A stretch of 64,000 bases of DNA from Microbacterium abyssi (GTDB lineage Bacteria; Actinomycetota; Actinomycetes; Actinomycetales; Microbacteriaceae): assembly GCF_015277895.1 (NCBI RefSeq), contig NZ_CP063815.1:1054001-1118000 (forward strand), read 5' to 3'. A program made the position numbers and the translations under genes. The notes beneath the pieces are model-generated. The model searched no databases, was not told where the DNA came from, and worked only from the letters and a program-made list of their open reading frames with translations. Below are positions 8,726 to 17,391 of this stretch, piece after piece (position 1 is the stretch's first letter; each line of letters begins with the position of its first letter).

Positions 8726-10282
8726 ATGAAGCTTGAACTGCGCGGCATAACGAAGAGGTTCGGCGCGCTGACGGCCAACGACCACATCGATCTCACGATC
8801 GAGCCGGGGGAGATCCACTGCCTCCTCGGTGAGAACGGCGCCGGGAAGTCGACGCTGATGAACGTGCTCTACGGCCTCTACCAGGCCGACGAGGGCGAGA
8901 TCCTGCTGGACGACGCCGAACAGCACTTCGCCGGCCCCGGTGATGCGATGGCCGCGGGCATCGGCATGGTGCATCAGCACTTCATGCTGATCCCGGTCTT
9001 CACGGTCGCCGAGAACGTCATGCTCGGCCACGAGAAGACGACCTTCGGCGGACGCCTTGACCTGGCCGCGGCGCGCGCGATGGTGCGCGAGATCTCCGAT
9101 CGCTTCGGCTTCCAGGTCGACCCCGACGCCATCGTCGAAGACCTCCCCGTCGGCGTGCAGCAGCGCGTGGAGATCATCAAGGCGCTCTCACGCGATGCCA
9201 AGGTGCTCGTGTTCGACGAGCCGACCGCCGTGCTCACGCCGCAGGAGACCGATGAGCTGATGGCGACGATGCGTCAGCTGCAGGCCGGCGGCACATCGAT
9301 CGTGTTCATCACGCACAAGCTCCGCGAGGTCCGCGAGGTCGCCGACCGCATCACGGTCATCCGCCTCGGCAAGGTCGTCGGCGAGGCTTCGCCCACCGCC
9401 AGCAACGAGGAGCTCGCCTCGCTGATGGTCGGCCGTGCCGTCGAGCTCACTGTGCACAAGGAGGCGCCGAAGCTCGGCGAGGAGTCGCTCGTCGTGAAGG
9501 ATCTCACCGTCACGGACCACCTCGGCACCGTGCTCGTCGACGACGTGTCGTTCTCGGTGCGCGGCGGCGAGGTCCTCGTGATCGCCGGCGTGCAGGGCAA
9601 CGGGCAGACCGAGCTCACCGAGGCGATCGTCGGACTTCAGCCCCGCGTCGACGGCAGTGTCCTGCTCAACGGGCACGAGCTGATCGGACGCTCCGTGCGG
9701 GACATCCTCGACGACGGCGTCGGGTTCGTACCGGAGGATCGCAGCGTCGACGGCATCGTCAAGGAGTTCTCGATCGCCGAAAACCTCATGCTCGACCGCT
9801 CGGTCGGCGCCCCGTTCGTGAAGGCGGGCACCCTGCAGCTGCACGCGCTCGACGCCTTCGCCAAGGAGAAGATCGAGGAGTTCGACATCCGCACGCAGGG
9901 GCCGGCGCAGGCCGCCGGCCGGCTCTCCGGCGGCAACCAGCAGAAGGTCGTGCTGGCCCGTGAGCTCAGCCGCGAGCTGTCGCTGTTCGTCGCCGCGCAG
10001 CCGACCCGCGGCGTGGATGTCGGCTCCATCGAGTTCATCCACAAGCGCATCATCGAGACGCGCGACTCGGGCATCCCGGTGGTCGTGATCTCCACGGAGC
10101 TGGACGAAGCGGCGGCCCTCGCCGACCGCATCATGGTGATGTACCGCGGCAAGGTCGTCGGCATCGTGCCAGGCGACACTTCCCGCGAGCAGCTCGGTCT
10201 CATGATGGCCGGAATGATCGAGACCGACACGACGGCCGTCGCCGCCTCACCGGCGTCCGAGACCGAGGAGACCAGCGCATGA
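8726..10282 (+). CDS. Nucleoside ABC transporter, ATP-binding protein with two ABC domains
   Basis: A 518-residue duplicated ATPase of the RbsA/YufO type that drives nucleoside uptake. Domain 1 has Walker A GENGAGKST (about 36-44), a variant signature PVGVQQRVEI and Walker B VLVFDEPTAVLTP. Domain 2 has a degenerate P-loop (GVQGNGQTEL, no Lys-Ser/Thr) and the signature LSGGNQQKVVLARELS. This asymmetry is typical of the subfamily. The last 4 nt overlap the first permease gene (ATGA), so the two are translationally coupled. Confidence 0.94.
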   Translation: MKLELRGITKRFGALTANDHIDLTIEPGEIHCLLGENGAGKSTLMNVLYGLYQADEGEILLDDAEQHFAGPGDAMAAGIGMVHQHFMLIPVFTVAENVMLGHEKTTFGGRLDLAAARAMVREISDRFGFQVDPDAIVEDLPVGVQQRVEIIKALSRDAKVLVFDEPTAVLTPQETDELMATMRQLQAGGTSIVFITHKLREVREVADRITVIRLGKVVGEASPTASNEELASLMVGRAVELTVHKEAPKLGEESLVVKDLTVTDHLGTVLVDDVSFSVRGGEVLVIAGVQGNGQTELTEAIVGLQPRVDGSVLLNGHELIGRSVRDILDDGVGFVPEDRSVDGIVKEFSIAENLMLDRSVGAPFVKAGTLQLHALDAFAKEKIEEFDIRTQGPAQAAGRLSGGNQQKVVLARELSRELSLFVAAQPTRGVDVGSIEFIHKRIIETRDSGIPVVVISTELDEAAALADRIMVMYRGKVVGIVPGDTSREQLGLMMAGMIETDTTAVAASPASETEETSA

Positions 10283-11580
10283 CCGGCCCCGAGCTGAAGC
10301 CCATCGTGGCGGCGCCTGCCGACTTCGGCACCGAGCCCGCCGGCACGGAGCCCGGTCGCTGGCACGGTGCGTTCCGGCGCATCGTCACCGGCAACGGTTT
10401 GATCTCGGTGCTGTCGGTGATCCTGGCGCTCATCGCCGGCGCGATCATGATCGCGTTCACAGATCCCGAGGTCCAGGCCACGGCGGGTTATTTCTTCGCC
10501 CGGCCGCAGGACATGCTGGTCGCGGTGTGGGAGTCGATCTCCGGCGCCTACGTGGCGCTGTTCCAGGGCGCGATCTACAACTTCCGCGTGGACGGCTTCG
10601 CCGCCGGCATCAAGCCGTTGACCGAGACGCTCAAGTTCGCCACTCCGCTCATCGCGGCCGGCCTCGGCGTCGGTCTGGCGTTCCGCGCCGGTCTGTTCAA
10701 CATCGGCGGTCAGGGACAGATGCTGATGGCCGCGGCGGCCGCGGGCTGGGTGGCCACGAGCATGAACCTGCCGTGGCCGCTGCACATGCTGGTCGCCATG
10801 ATCGCCGGCGTCCTGGCCGGCGCGCTGTGGGCCGGCATAGCCGGCATTCTGAAGGCGCGCACCGGCGCGCACGAGGTGATCGTCACGATCATGCTCAACC
10901 ACATCGCCTTCTACCTCCTCGCGTGGATGCTGGCAACGCAGGGGATCCTGCAGGCGCCGGGCTCGAACAACCCGAAGACCGCGGCGATGGCCGAGTCCTC
11001 GATCCTCCCCGAGATCCTCGGACCGCAATACAACCTGCACGCCGGCTTCATCGTCGCGCTCATCGCCGTGGCCTTCACCTGGTGGCTGCTGGAGCGGTCG
11101 AGCCTCGGCTTCCGGTTCCGTGCGGTGGGGGAGAACCCGACCGCGGCCAAGGTCGCGGGCATCAGCGTCGGCCGGATGTACCTGTACGTCATGCTGATCG
11201 CCGGCGGGCTCGTCGGCATCGCGGGCGTCAGCCAGGTGCTCGGCACTGTCACCAGCGGCTTCGGCGGCGACATCGACGCCGGCATCGGCTTCGATGCGAT
11301 CACCGTCGCGCTGCTCGGCCGCTCGACGCCGCTCGGCATCCTCGCCGCCGGCATCCTGTTCGGAGCGTTCAAGGCCGGTGGCTTCGCCATGCAGGCCTCG
11401 GAGAACGTGCCGATCGAGATCGTGCTCGTCGTCCAGTCGCTGATCGTGCTGTTCATCGCAGCTCCTCCGCTGGTGCGCGCGATCTTCGGCCTGCCCCAGC
11501 CGGGCGCGCGTAGGAAGCCGAACAAGCCGAGGAAGCCGAAGAAGAATGCGGCGCAGATCGCCGAGGAGGTGTCCGCATGA
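10279..11580 (+). CDS. Nucleoside ABC transporter permease 1
   Basis: A 433-residue BPD_transp_2-family membrane protein of the YufP/NupP type with 8-10 hydrophobic helices. The conserved GLGVGLAFRAGLFNIGGQGQM lies in the first half, GAHEVIVTIMLNHIA in the middle, and GFGFDAITVALLG-like residues near the end. The C-terminus is basic (RRKPNKPRKPKKN) and cytoplasmic. ATGA overlaps join it to the ATPase before it and the second permease after it. Confidence 0.93.
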   Translation: MTGPELKPIVAAPADFGTEPAGTEPGRWHGAFRRIVTGNGLISVLSVILALIAGAIMIAFTDPEVQATAGYFFARPQDMLVAVWESISGAYVALFQGAIYNFRVDGFAAGIKPLTETLKFATPLIAAGLGVGLAFRAGLFNIGGQGQMLMAAAAAGWVATSMNLPWPLHMLVAMIAGVLAGALWAGIAGILKARTGAHEVIVTIMLNHIAFYLLAWMLATQGILQAPGSNNPKTAAMAESSILPEILGPQYNLHAGFIVALIAVAFTWWLLERSSLGFRFRAVGENPTAAKVAGISVGRMYLYVMLIAGGLVGIAGVSQVLGTVTSGFGGDIDAGIGFDAITVALLGRSTPLGILAAGILFGAFKAGGFAMQASENVPIEIVLVVQSLIVLFIAAPPLVRAIFGLPQPGARRKPNKPRKPKKNAAQIAEEVSA

Positions 11581-12857
11581 CCATCACGGCTGAAGCGGTG
11601 GTCAGTGACGAGCAGCGTCACGTCACGATCACCTCCTGGAAGACGCCGATCATCTTCGGCCTGTTCACGGTGCTGTTCGCACTGCTGCCGCTGCTCGCGC
11701 CCCGCGAGGGCGACAGCACGTTCCGGCTGGTCCGCTCCGCGAACGCGGCCATCCAGCTCCCCGAGCTCGTGCTGCCGGCCAACGCCACCGCGTGGGTCGC
11801 GGTCGTCCTGCTCGCCGTTGTGACCGCGCTGTCGATCGTGTGGACGCGCGCGCGGCGCAGGCTGCCTCTGTGGCTCACCGTCGTCTACGTCATCGTCCTC
11901 CTCGTCGGCTTCCTAGCCTGGGCATCCGCCGGTGGCACCCTGCCGATGATCGGCCTGCTCGGCGGAGCGCTGGCGCTCGCGACCCCGCTGATCTTCGGCG
12001 CGCTGGGCGGCGTGATCGGCGAGCGGGTCGGCGTGGTCAACATCGCCATCGAGGCGCAGCTCCTCGCGGGCGCGTTCATGGCCGCCGTAGTGGGATCCGC
12101 GACGGGCAGCCCCTGGGTGGGCCTCATCGCCGCGATGCTCGCAGGTGTGCTGGTCTCGCTCGTGCTCGCCGTGTTCGCGATCACCTACTACGTCAACCAG
12201 GTGATCGTCGGCGTCGTGCTCAACGTGCTCGTCGCGGGACTGACCACGTTCCTGTACCGCCAGGTGCTGAACGCGAACCCCGAGACGCTGAACTCCCCGC
12301 CGCTGTTCCCGGTGCTGCCCATTCCGCTGCTCAGCGAGATCCCGGTGCTGGGCCCGGTGCTTTTCCGCCAGACGATCATCGTGTACCTCATGTACGTCAC
12401 GGTGTTCCTGGTCTGGTTCGGTCTGTACCGCACCCGCTGGGGCCTGCGACTGCGCGCGGTCGGCGAGCACCCGCAGGCGGCGGACACAGTGGGCATCAAA
12501 GTCGCAGCGACGCGCTACTGGAACGTGATGCTCGCGGGCGCCATCGCCGGCATGGGCGGCGCGTTCTACACGCTGGTCACGAACCCGCAGTTCGGCCGCG
12601 AGATGACGGCGGGCGCCGGCTACATCGCCCTCGCCGCCGTGATCTTCGGAAAGTGGGACCCGGTGCGCGCCACGCTGGCGGCGCTGCTGTTCGGCTTCGC
12701 CACGAACCTGCAGGGCGTGCTGTCGGTGATCGGCTCGCCGGTGCCGAGCCAGTTCATGCTGATGCTGCCCTACGTCGTGACGATCTTCGCCGTCGCGGGG
12801 CTCGTCGGGCGCTCGCGCCCGCCGGCGGCATCCGGCGAACCGTATATCAAGAGCTAG
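11577..12857 (+). CDS. Nucleoside ABC transporter permease 2
   Basis: The 426-residue partner permease (YufQ/NupQ type) has about ten helices. It carries LGGVIGERVGVVNIAIEAQLL, which corresponds to the FNIGGQGQM region of permease 1. It also has VNQVIVGVVLNVLVAGLTTFLY and AGAGYIALAAVIFGKWDP. With the lipoprotein, ATPase and permease 1 it forms a complete importer. Its last codons are part of a short direct duplication that continues to the cdd ribosome site. Confidence 0.93.
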   Translation: MTITAEAVVSDEQRHVTITSWKTPIIFGLFTVLFALLPLLAPREGDSTFRLVRSANAAIQLPELVLPANATAWVAVVLLAVVTALSIVWTRARRRLPLWLTVVYVIVLLVGFLAWASAGGTLPMIGLLGGALALATPLIFGALGGVIGERVGVVNIAIEAQLLAGAFMAAVVGSATGSPWVGLIAAMLAGVLVSLVLAVFAITYYVNQVIVGVVLNVLVAGLTTFLYRQVLNANPETLNSPPLFPVLPIPLLSEIPVLGPVLFRQTIIVYLMYVTVFLVWFGLYRTRWGLRLRAVGEHPQAADTVGIKVAATRYWNVMLAGAIAGMGGAFYTLVTNPQFGREMTAGAGYIALAAVIFGKWDPVRATLAALLFGFATNLQGVLSVIGSPVPSQFMLMLPYVVTIFAVAGLVGRSRPPAASGEPYIKS

Positions 12858-12888
12858 AGCCATCAAGCGAAGCCATCAAGAGCTAGAG
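12846..12888 (+). repeat. 14-bp direct repeat spanning the permease stop and the cdd leader
   Basis: ATCAAGAGCTAGAG occurs at 12846-12859 and 12875-12888 (29-bp period), each copy followed by a CCAT. The first copy includes the permease stop (TAG). The second ends in AGAGGAG, the cdd ribosome site. This looks like a slippage or local duplication that separated the two genes. Confidence 0.85.
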
Positions 12889-12893
12889 GAGCC

Positions 12894-13292
12894 ATGACAG
12901 ACATCGACTGGGACGAGCTTCGTCACGTCGCCACCGAGGCCATGCACAAGGCCTATGCCCCGTACTCGCGCTACAAGGTGGGGGCGGCTGCGCTCGTCGC
13001 CGACGGCCGCATCGTCTCCGGATGCAACGTCGAGAACGCCTCCTACGGAGTCGGACTGTGCGCGGAGTGCGCGCTGGTGGGCGATCTGCACATGTCCGGC
13101 GGCGGCCAGCTCGTCGCTTTCGTGTGCGTGAACGGAGACGGGCAGACGATCATGCCGTGCGGCCGCTGTCGGCAGCTGCTGTTCGAGCACTCCATGCCCG
13201 AGATGCTGCTGGAGACCGTGTCCGGTATCCGCACGATCGACGAGGTGCTGCCGGACGCGTTCGGCCCGCGCGACCTGGAGAGCGCCCGATGA
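12894..13292 (+). CDS. cdd: Cytidine deaminase
   Basis: Converts cytidine and deoxycytidine to uridine and deoxyuridine. The 132-residue tetrameric-type enzyme has the zinc signature: CAECALV (Cys and catalytic Glu) and PCGRCRQLL (two more Cys), with NVENASYG for nucleoside binding. It is expressed with the importer and overlaps deoA by ATGA, so imported pyrimidine nucleosides can be processed directly. AGAGGAG lies 5 nt before the ATG. Confidence 0.96.
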   Translation: MTDIDWDELRHVATEAMHKAYAPYSRYKVGAAALVADGRIVSGCNVENASYGVGLCAECALVGDLHMSGGGQLVAFVCVNGDGQTIMPCGRCRQLLFEHSMPEMLLETVSGIRTIDEVLPDAFGPRDLESAR

Positions 13293-14584
13293 GCGCTGTC
13301 GAACCATACGACGCGATCGATGTCATCCGCGCGAAGCGCGACGGCGGCGTCGTGCCGGAGCCGGCGCTGCGGTGGATGGTCGACGCCTATACCCGCGGGT
13401 ACGTCTCGGACGCGCAGATGGCCTCGTTCGCCATGGCCGTCTTCCAGCGCGGCATGGAGCGTGATGAGATCCGCGTGCTCACCGACGCGATGATCGCGTC
13501 TGGGGAGCGGATGAGTTTCGCCGACCTCGGCAAGCGCACCGTCGACAAGCACTCCACCGGCGGCGTCGGAGACAAGATCACCCTCCCGCTGGCGCCGCTG
13601 GTGGCATCCTTCGGCGTCGCCGTGCCGCAGCTGAGCGGCCGCGGTCTCGGCCACACCGGCGGGACGCTCGACAAGCTCGAGTCGATCCCCGGCTGGCGCG
13701 CCGCGCTGTCGAACGAGGAGATGTTCGCGCAGATGCGCGGCGACGTGGGCGCGGTGATCTGCGCCGCGGGCTCCGGCCTCGCGCCCGCAGACAAGAAGCT
13801 GTACGCCCTGCGCGACGTCACCGGCACCGTCGAGGCCATCCCGCTGATCGCCTCGAGCATCATGTCGAAGAAGATCGCAGAGGGCACCGACGCGCTCGTG
13901 CTGGATGTGAAGTTCGGTTCGGGCGCCTTCATGCAGGACATCGACCGCGCCCGTGAGCTGGCGCAGACCATGGTCGCGCTCGGCACCGACTCGGGCGTCG
14001 CGACCACGGCGCTGCTGACGGACATGAACGTGCCGCTCGGGTCGGCGATCGGCAACGCGAACGAGGTGCGCGAGTCCGTCGAGATCCTCGCCGGCGGCGG
14101 GCCCGCCGATGTGCGCGAACTCACGATCGCATTGGCCCGCGAGATGCTCGCGCTGGCAGGGCACCCGGATGCCGAAGTCGAGGCCGCCCTCGACGACGGA
14201 CGCGCGATGGACACCTGGAAGGCGATGATCCGCGCCCAGGACGGCGACCCGGATGCCGCGCTCCCGACCGCACGCGAGACGCACGTCGTCACGGCCGAGA
14301 CGGACGGGGTCGTCACCCGCCTGGACGCACTTCCGTTCGGCATCGCCGCCTGGCGTCTCGGCGCCGGTCGTGCCCGCGCCGAGGATCGGGTCGTGCACGC
14401 GGCCGGAATCGATCTCCACGCCAAGCCGGGAGACCCCGTCGCCGCAGGACAGCCGCTGTTCACCCTCTCCGCAGAGGATGCCGCACGGTTCCCGCGCGCG
14501 CTGGAAGCGCTCGAGGGCGCCTGGGCGCTCGGTGAGACGGCACCGGAGATCGGGCCGCTCGTCCGAGAGCGCATCACCGCGTAG
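13289..14584 (+). CDS. deoA: Thymidine/pyrimidine-nucleoside phosphorylase
   Basis: Splits thymidine (and possibly uridine) with phosphate to base plus (deoxy)ribose 1-phosphate. The 431-residue protein shows the family signature GRGLGHTGGTLDKLESIPG and the phosphate-binding KHSTGGVGDK. The C-terminal alpha/beta domain (from about 340) ends in the usual HAKPGDPVAAGQPL motif. I start it at the ATG 13289, which overlaps the cdd stop; longer readings of the frame run inside cdd. Its TAG stop begins a TAGGCT hexamer upstream of add. Confidence 0.95.
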   Translation: MSAVEPYDAIDVIRAKRDGGVVPEPALRWMVDAYTRGYVSDAQMASFAMAVFQRGMERDEIRVLTDAMIASGERMSFADLGKRTVDKHSTGGVGDKITLPLAPLVASFGVAVPQLSGRGLGHTGGTLDKLESIPGWRAALSNEEMFAQMRGDVGAVICAAGSGLAPADKKLYALRDVTGTVEAIPLIASSIMSKKIAEGTDALVLDVKFGSGAFMQDIDRARELAQTMVALGTDSGVATTALLTDMNVPLGSAIGNANEVRESVEILAGGGPADVRELTIALAREMLALAGHPDAEVEAALDDGRAMDTWKAMIRAQDGDPDAALPTARETHVVTAETDGVVTRLDALPFGIAAWRLGAGRARAEDRVVHAAGIDLHAKPGDPVAAGQPLFTLSAEDAARFPRALEALEGAWALGETAPEIGPLVRERITA

Positions 14585-14587
14585 GCT
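14582..14587 (+). promoter_or_regulatory. Candidate -10 hexamer upstream of add, containing the deoA stop
   Basis: TAGGCT, whose TAG is the deoA stop codon. Transcription would begin about 40 nt before the add ATG and include the AGAGGAC ribosome-site candidate near 14618. No clear -35 box is seen. Confidence 0.4.
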
Positions 14588-14634
14588 GTAGCGCGCACGA
14601 CCGAGCGCCGGGCTCTTGAGAGGACGATGAATCC

Positions 14635-15753
14635 ATGTCGATCGCATCCGACGGCGACGTCACGATCCAGGGCGTCTCGCTGCGCTCGCTGCCGAAGATC
14701 TCGCTGCACGATCATCTCGACGGCGCCGTGCGCCCCGCGACGGTCGTCGAGCTCGCGGCAGAGATCGGTCTGGAGCTGCCGGCCTCGTCGGGCCGCGGGC
14801 TGGGGGACTGGTTCGGTGCGCAGGCCGGCTCCGGCTCGCTCGTGAACTACCTGAAGACGTTCGACCTCACCGTGGGAGTCATGCAGAGCGCCGAGGGACT
14901 CACCCGCGTCGCTCGCGAGTTCGTAGAGGATCTCGCAGAGGACGGTGTCATCTACGGCGAGGTGCGCTGGGCTCCGGAGCAGCACCTGACCGGCGGGCTG
15001 TCGCTGGACGATGCGGTCGACGCCGTGCAGCAGGGGATCGAAGAGGGCGAGGATGCCGCGGACCGCGACGGTCGCAGCATCCGGGTCGGCCAGATCCTCA
15101 GCGCCATGCGCCAGAACGAGCGCGCGCTCGAGATCGCCGAACTCGCCCTCGACCACCGTGAGGACGGCGTCGTGGGCTTCGACATCGCCGGTCCCGAGGA
15201 CGGGTACCCGGCATCCGATCACCGCGAGGCATTCGAGCTGCTCGCCGCGAACTTCATGCCGGTGACCGTGCACGCCGGTGAGGCTGCGGGCCTGGCATCC
15301 ATTCGAAGCGCGCTCCTCGACGGCCGCGCGCTGCGCATCGGCCACGGCGTGCGCCTGGTGTCGGACCTCGAGGTCATGGGACGCGACGGCGACGAGGTGC
15401 AGGTCAAGTTCGGCGACCTCGCCCGCTGGGTTCGCGACCGCGAGATCCCGCTCGAGCTGTCGCCGACGTCGAACCTGCACACCGGGGCGATCGAGGCGTG
15501 GGGGACCGAGCTCGCCGACCACCCGTTCGATCTGCTCTACCAGCTCGGCTTCGCCGTCACGGTGAACGTCGACAACCGCACCATGAGCGGCACCTCGCTC
15601 ACCCGCGAGCTCGCGCTGCTCGTCGACGCGTTCGGCTATGACCTCGATGACCTCGAGACCTTCCAGTTCAACGCCGCGGCTGCGTCGTTCCTGCCGGTCG
15701 AGGAGCGCGAGGAGCTCGTCGAGATGATCGCCGAGGGCTTCCAGACCTCGTGA
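14635..15753 (+). CDS. add: Adenosine deaminase
   Basis: Deaminates adenosine and deoxyadenosine to inosine forms, which the purine phosphorylase at 31.0-31.8 kb can split. The 372-residue TIM-barrel metalloenzyme shows the zinc pair HDHLDG (about residues 24-29), HAGEAAG, the catalytic region ELSPTSNLHTGAI and the Asp motif NVDNRTMSG. Start ATG is 14635; the ATG 8 nt upstream is out of frame. It is followed 10 nt later by the sugar kinase gene. Confidence 0.95.
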   Translation: MSIASDGDVTIQGVSLRSLPKISLHDHLDGAVRPATVVELAAEIGLELPASSGRGLGDWFGAQAGSGSLVNYLKTFDLTVGVMQSAEGLTRVAREFVEDLAEDGVIYGEVRWAPEQHLTGGLSLDDAVDAVQQGIEEGEDAADRDGRSIRVGQILSAMRQNERALEIAELALDHREDGVVGFDIAGPEDGYPASDHREAFELLAANFMPVTVHAGEAAGLASIRSALLDGRALRIGHGVRLVSDLEVMGRDGDEVQVKFGDLARWVRDREIPLELSPTSNLHTGAIEAWGTELADHPFDLLYQLGFAVTVNVDNRTMSGTSLTRELALLVDAFGYDLDDLETFQFNAAAASFLPVEEREELVEMIAEGFQTS

Positions 15754-15763
15754 CGCGAAGCTG

Positions 15764-16621
15764 ATGAGTTCACCTGCAGTCTTCATAGCGGGTCCGGCAT
15801 CCTGGAACTCGATCGTCGTGCTCGACAGGCTTCCCGAGCCGACGCCGCACATGCAGTTCGCCGAAGCGAGCTGGGACACGCTCGGCGGAACGAGTGCGGG
15901 CAAGGCGCTGAGTCTGACTTCTCTCGGGGTGCCTGTGACGCTGTACGCGCTCGTCGGAGACGACGAGGCGGGCGAGCGGGTCAGAGCGGTGCTGACCGCT
16001 GCCGGCGTGCACGCGGTGTGGGGACAGGCCGGCGCGACCGAACGCCATCTGAATCTGATGACCCGTGCCGGCGAGCGGGTCTCGCTGTACCTGTCGACGC
16101 CGTCCGCGCCCGGCGCTGCCATCCCTGAAGAGGTGCGATCCGCGATGTCGGATGCCGACGTCGTCGTCCTCGATCTGGCAGAAGAACCGCGTCGTCTGCT
16201 GCCGCTCGCCGCCGGCAACGGCCGGCCGATCTGGATCGACGTGCATGACTACGACGGGACCGCGGAGTACCACCGGCCGTTCCTCGCCGCCGCGGACGCC
16301 GTGTTCTGCAACGCCGACAGGCTGGCGGATCCGGTGGTCTTCCTGCGTTCTCGAGTCAGTGCCGGGGCATCCTTCGCGGTGTGCACACTCGGGGCGGACG
16401 GGGCGGTGGCCGTCGATGCTGACGGATCGCTGCACCGGGTGCCCGCCGTTCCCGTCGACGTCGTCGACACCAACGGTGCAGGCGACGGATTCTTCGCCGG
16501 CGTGCTGGCGGCGCGGCTGAGCGGAGCATCCCTCGCCCAGGCGATGCAGGCGGGAGCACACTCGGCTTCGGTTTCGCTGGGCAGCAGGCATCTGCATCCG
16601 GTTCTCGACGCCGTCCTCTGA
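15764..16621 (+). CDS. PfkB-family carbohydrate/nucleoside kinase
   Basis: A 285-residue ribokinase-fold enzyme that transfers phosphate from ATP to a sugar or nucleoside. The clearest motif is DTNGAGDGFFAG near residue 235, holding the catalytic Asp and anion hole; GGTSAGKALSLTSLG near residue 47 is the N-terminal glycine motif. The substrate cannot be read from sequence. Following add and deoA, it may act on ribose, deoxyribose or a nucleoside released in salvage. Its TGA stop forms one end of a palindromic terminator. Confidence 0.85.
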   Translation: MSSPAVFIAGPASWNSIVVLDRLPEPTPHMQFAEASWDTLGGTSAGKALSLTSLGVPVTLYALVGDDEAGERVRAVLTAAGVHAVWGQAGATERHLNLMTRAGERVSLYLSTPSAPGAAIPEEVRSAMSDADVVVLDLAEEPRRLLPLAAGNGRPIWIDVHDYDGTAEYHRPFLAAADAVFCNADRLADPVVFLRSRVSAGASFAVCTLGADGAVAVDADGSLHRVPAVPVDVVDTNGAGDGFFAGVLAARLSGASLAQAMQAGAHSASVSLGSRHLHPVLDAVL

Positions 16622-16644
16622 CCACCGCCGGCCGGCGGTGGTCA
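16619..16644. terminator. Perfect 26-bp palindrome ending both convergent genes
   Basis: Bases 16619-16631 are the exact reverse complement of 16632-16644 (13-bp arms, no extra loop). The left end is the TGA of the PfkB-family gene and the right end is the TGA of the alpha/beta hydrolase read on the other strand. It can fold on both messages and so acts as a bidirectional terminator. Confidence 0.85.
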
Positions 16645-17379
16645 GTCTTGGAGGAACGCGACGAGCAGTTCGGTCACCGTCTCGTGCATCTCCACTCCCG
16701 ATATCGTCGGCGTTCCGTCGCCGCTCTGCGGGCCGTAGTCGCCGAAGGACGCGTGCGATGCGCCGGGGATCTCGACCAGTTCGGCACTCGCGGGCAGCAG
16801 GTACCGGGCATGCGCGACCTTCGCGGGCGTCGAAAGGCCGTCTTCGCTGCCGGCCAGGCTTAGCACGTCGAGATCGGTGTCTGAGAGGTCTGTCGAGCAG
16901 TAGGACGCGAACAGCACGAGCGACTCGGCGCCCTCGGCCAGCTGGCACGCCCGCACCCCGCCGAGCGAATGCCCGCCGACGCTCCAATCGTCGATCTCGG
17001 GTGCCGCGGAGGTGAAGGCGTCGAGCCGGCGCGGGTCGAAGAACGCCAGATTGAGCCATGGTCGGGTGATGACCACGGTCGTCCCGGCTTCGGCAGTGCC
17101 CTGGAGAATGGCGACGTAGGCCCAGGGATCGACTTTGGCGCCGGGCACGAACACCAGACCGGTCCCCGAGTCGCCGTCTGCCGGGGTGAGCACGATCCCC
17201 TCCGGCGCATCATCGATCGTGATCTTCGGATTGTCCTGCGCCTCCGCCAGCGGCCCCTCCTCAGCTGCCATGACGCCGATCTGCGTCCACGCGAGTGTTC
17301 CGCCGACGGTCAGGACGAGTACGGCCACAACGGCCCACAGCATCCACTTGAGGACCCGTCTGCCGCGCGATCTCTGCAC
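16642..17379 (-). CDS. Membrane-anchored or secreted alpha/beta hydrolase
   Basis: A 245-residue protein with one N-terminal hydrophobic helix (about residues 11-30) after a very basic RSRGRR start. This is an uncleaved anchor or a signal peptide. The rest is an alpha/beta hydrolase domain with nucleophile elbow GHSLGG (Ser138), a likely acid in SEDG (Asp180) and His209 in ASHAS. The substrate is unknown. GTG is the start, since TAACCT lies 6 nt upstream and the frame begins there. It is convergent with the PfkB gene. Confidence 0.82.
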   Translation of the reverse strand: MQRSRGRRVLKWMLWAVVAVLVLTVGGTLAWTQIGVMAAEEGPLAEAQDNPKITIDDAPEGIVLTPADGDSGTGLVFVPGAKVDPWAYVAILQGTAEAGTTVVITRPWLNLAFFDPRRLDAFTSAAPEIDDWSVGGHSLGGVRACQLAEGAESLVLFASYCSTDLSDTDLDVLSLAGSEDGLSTPAKVAHARYLLPASAELVEIPGASHASFGDYGPQSGDGTPTISGVEMHETVTELLVAFLQD

Positions 17380-17385
17380 CAGATC

Positions 17386-17391
17386 AGGTTA
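17386..17391 (-). promoter_or_regulatory. Leaderless -10 hexamer of the hydrolase gene, containing the upstream stop
   Basis: TAACCT with a 6-nt spacer (GATCTG) before the GTG start. The TAA is the stop codon of the epimerase gene upstream on the same strand. Confidence 0.6.

Noticed and set aside
13387..16218. 943-codon minus-strand frame opposite deoA, add and the PfkB gene
   Set aside because: All three sense genes are secure and the antisense product is low-complexity Arg/Ser/Ala sequence.
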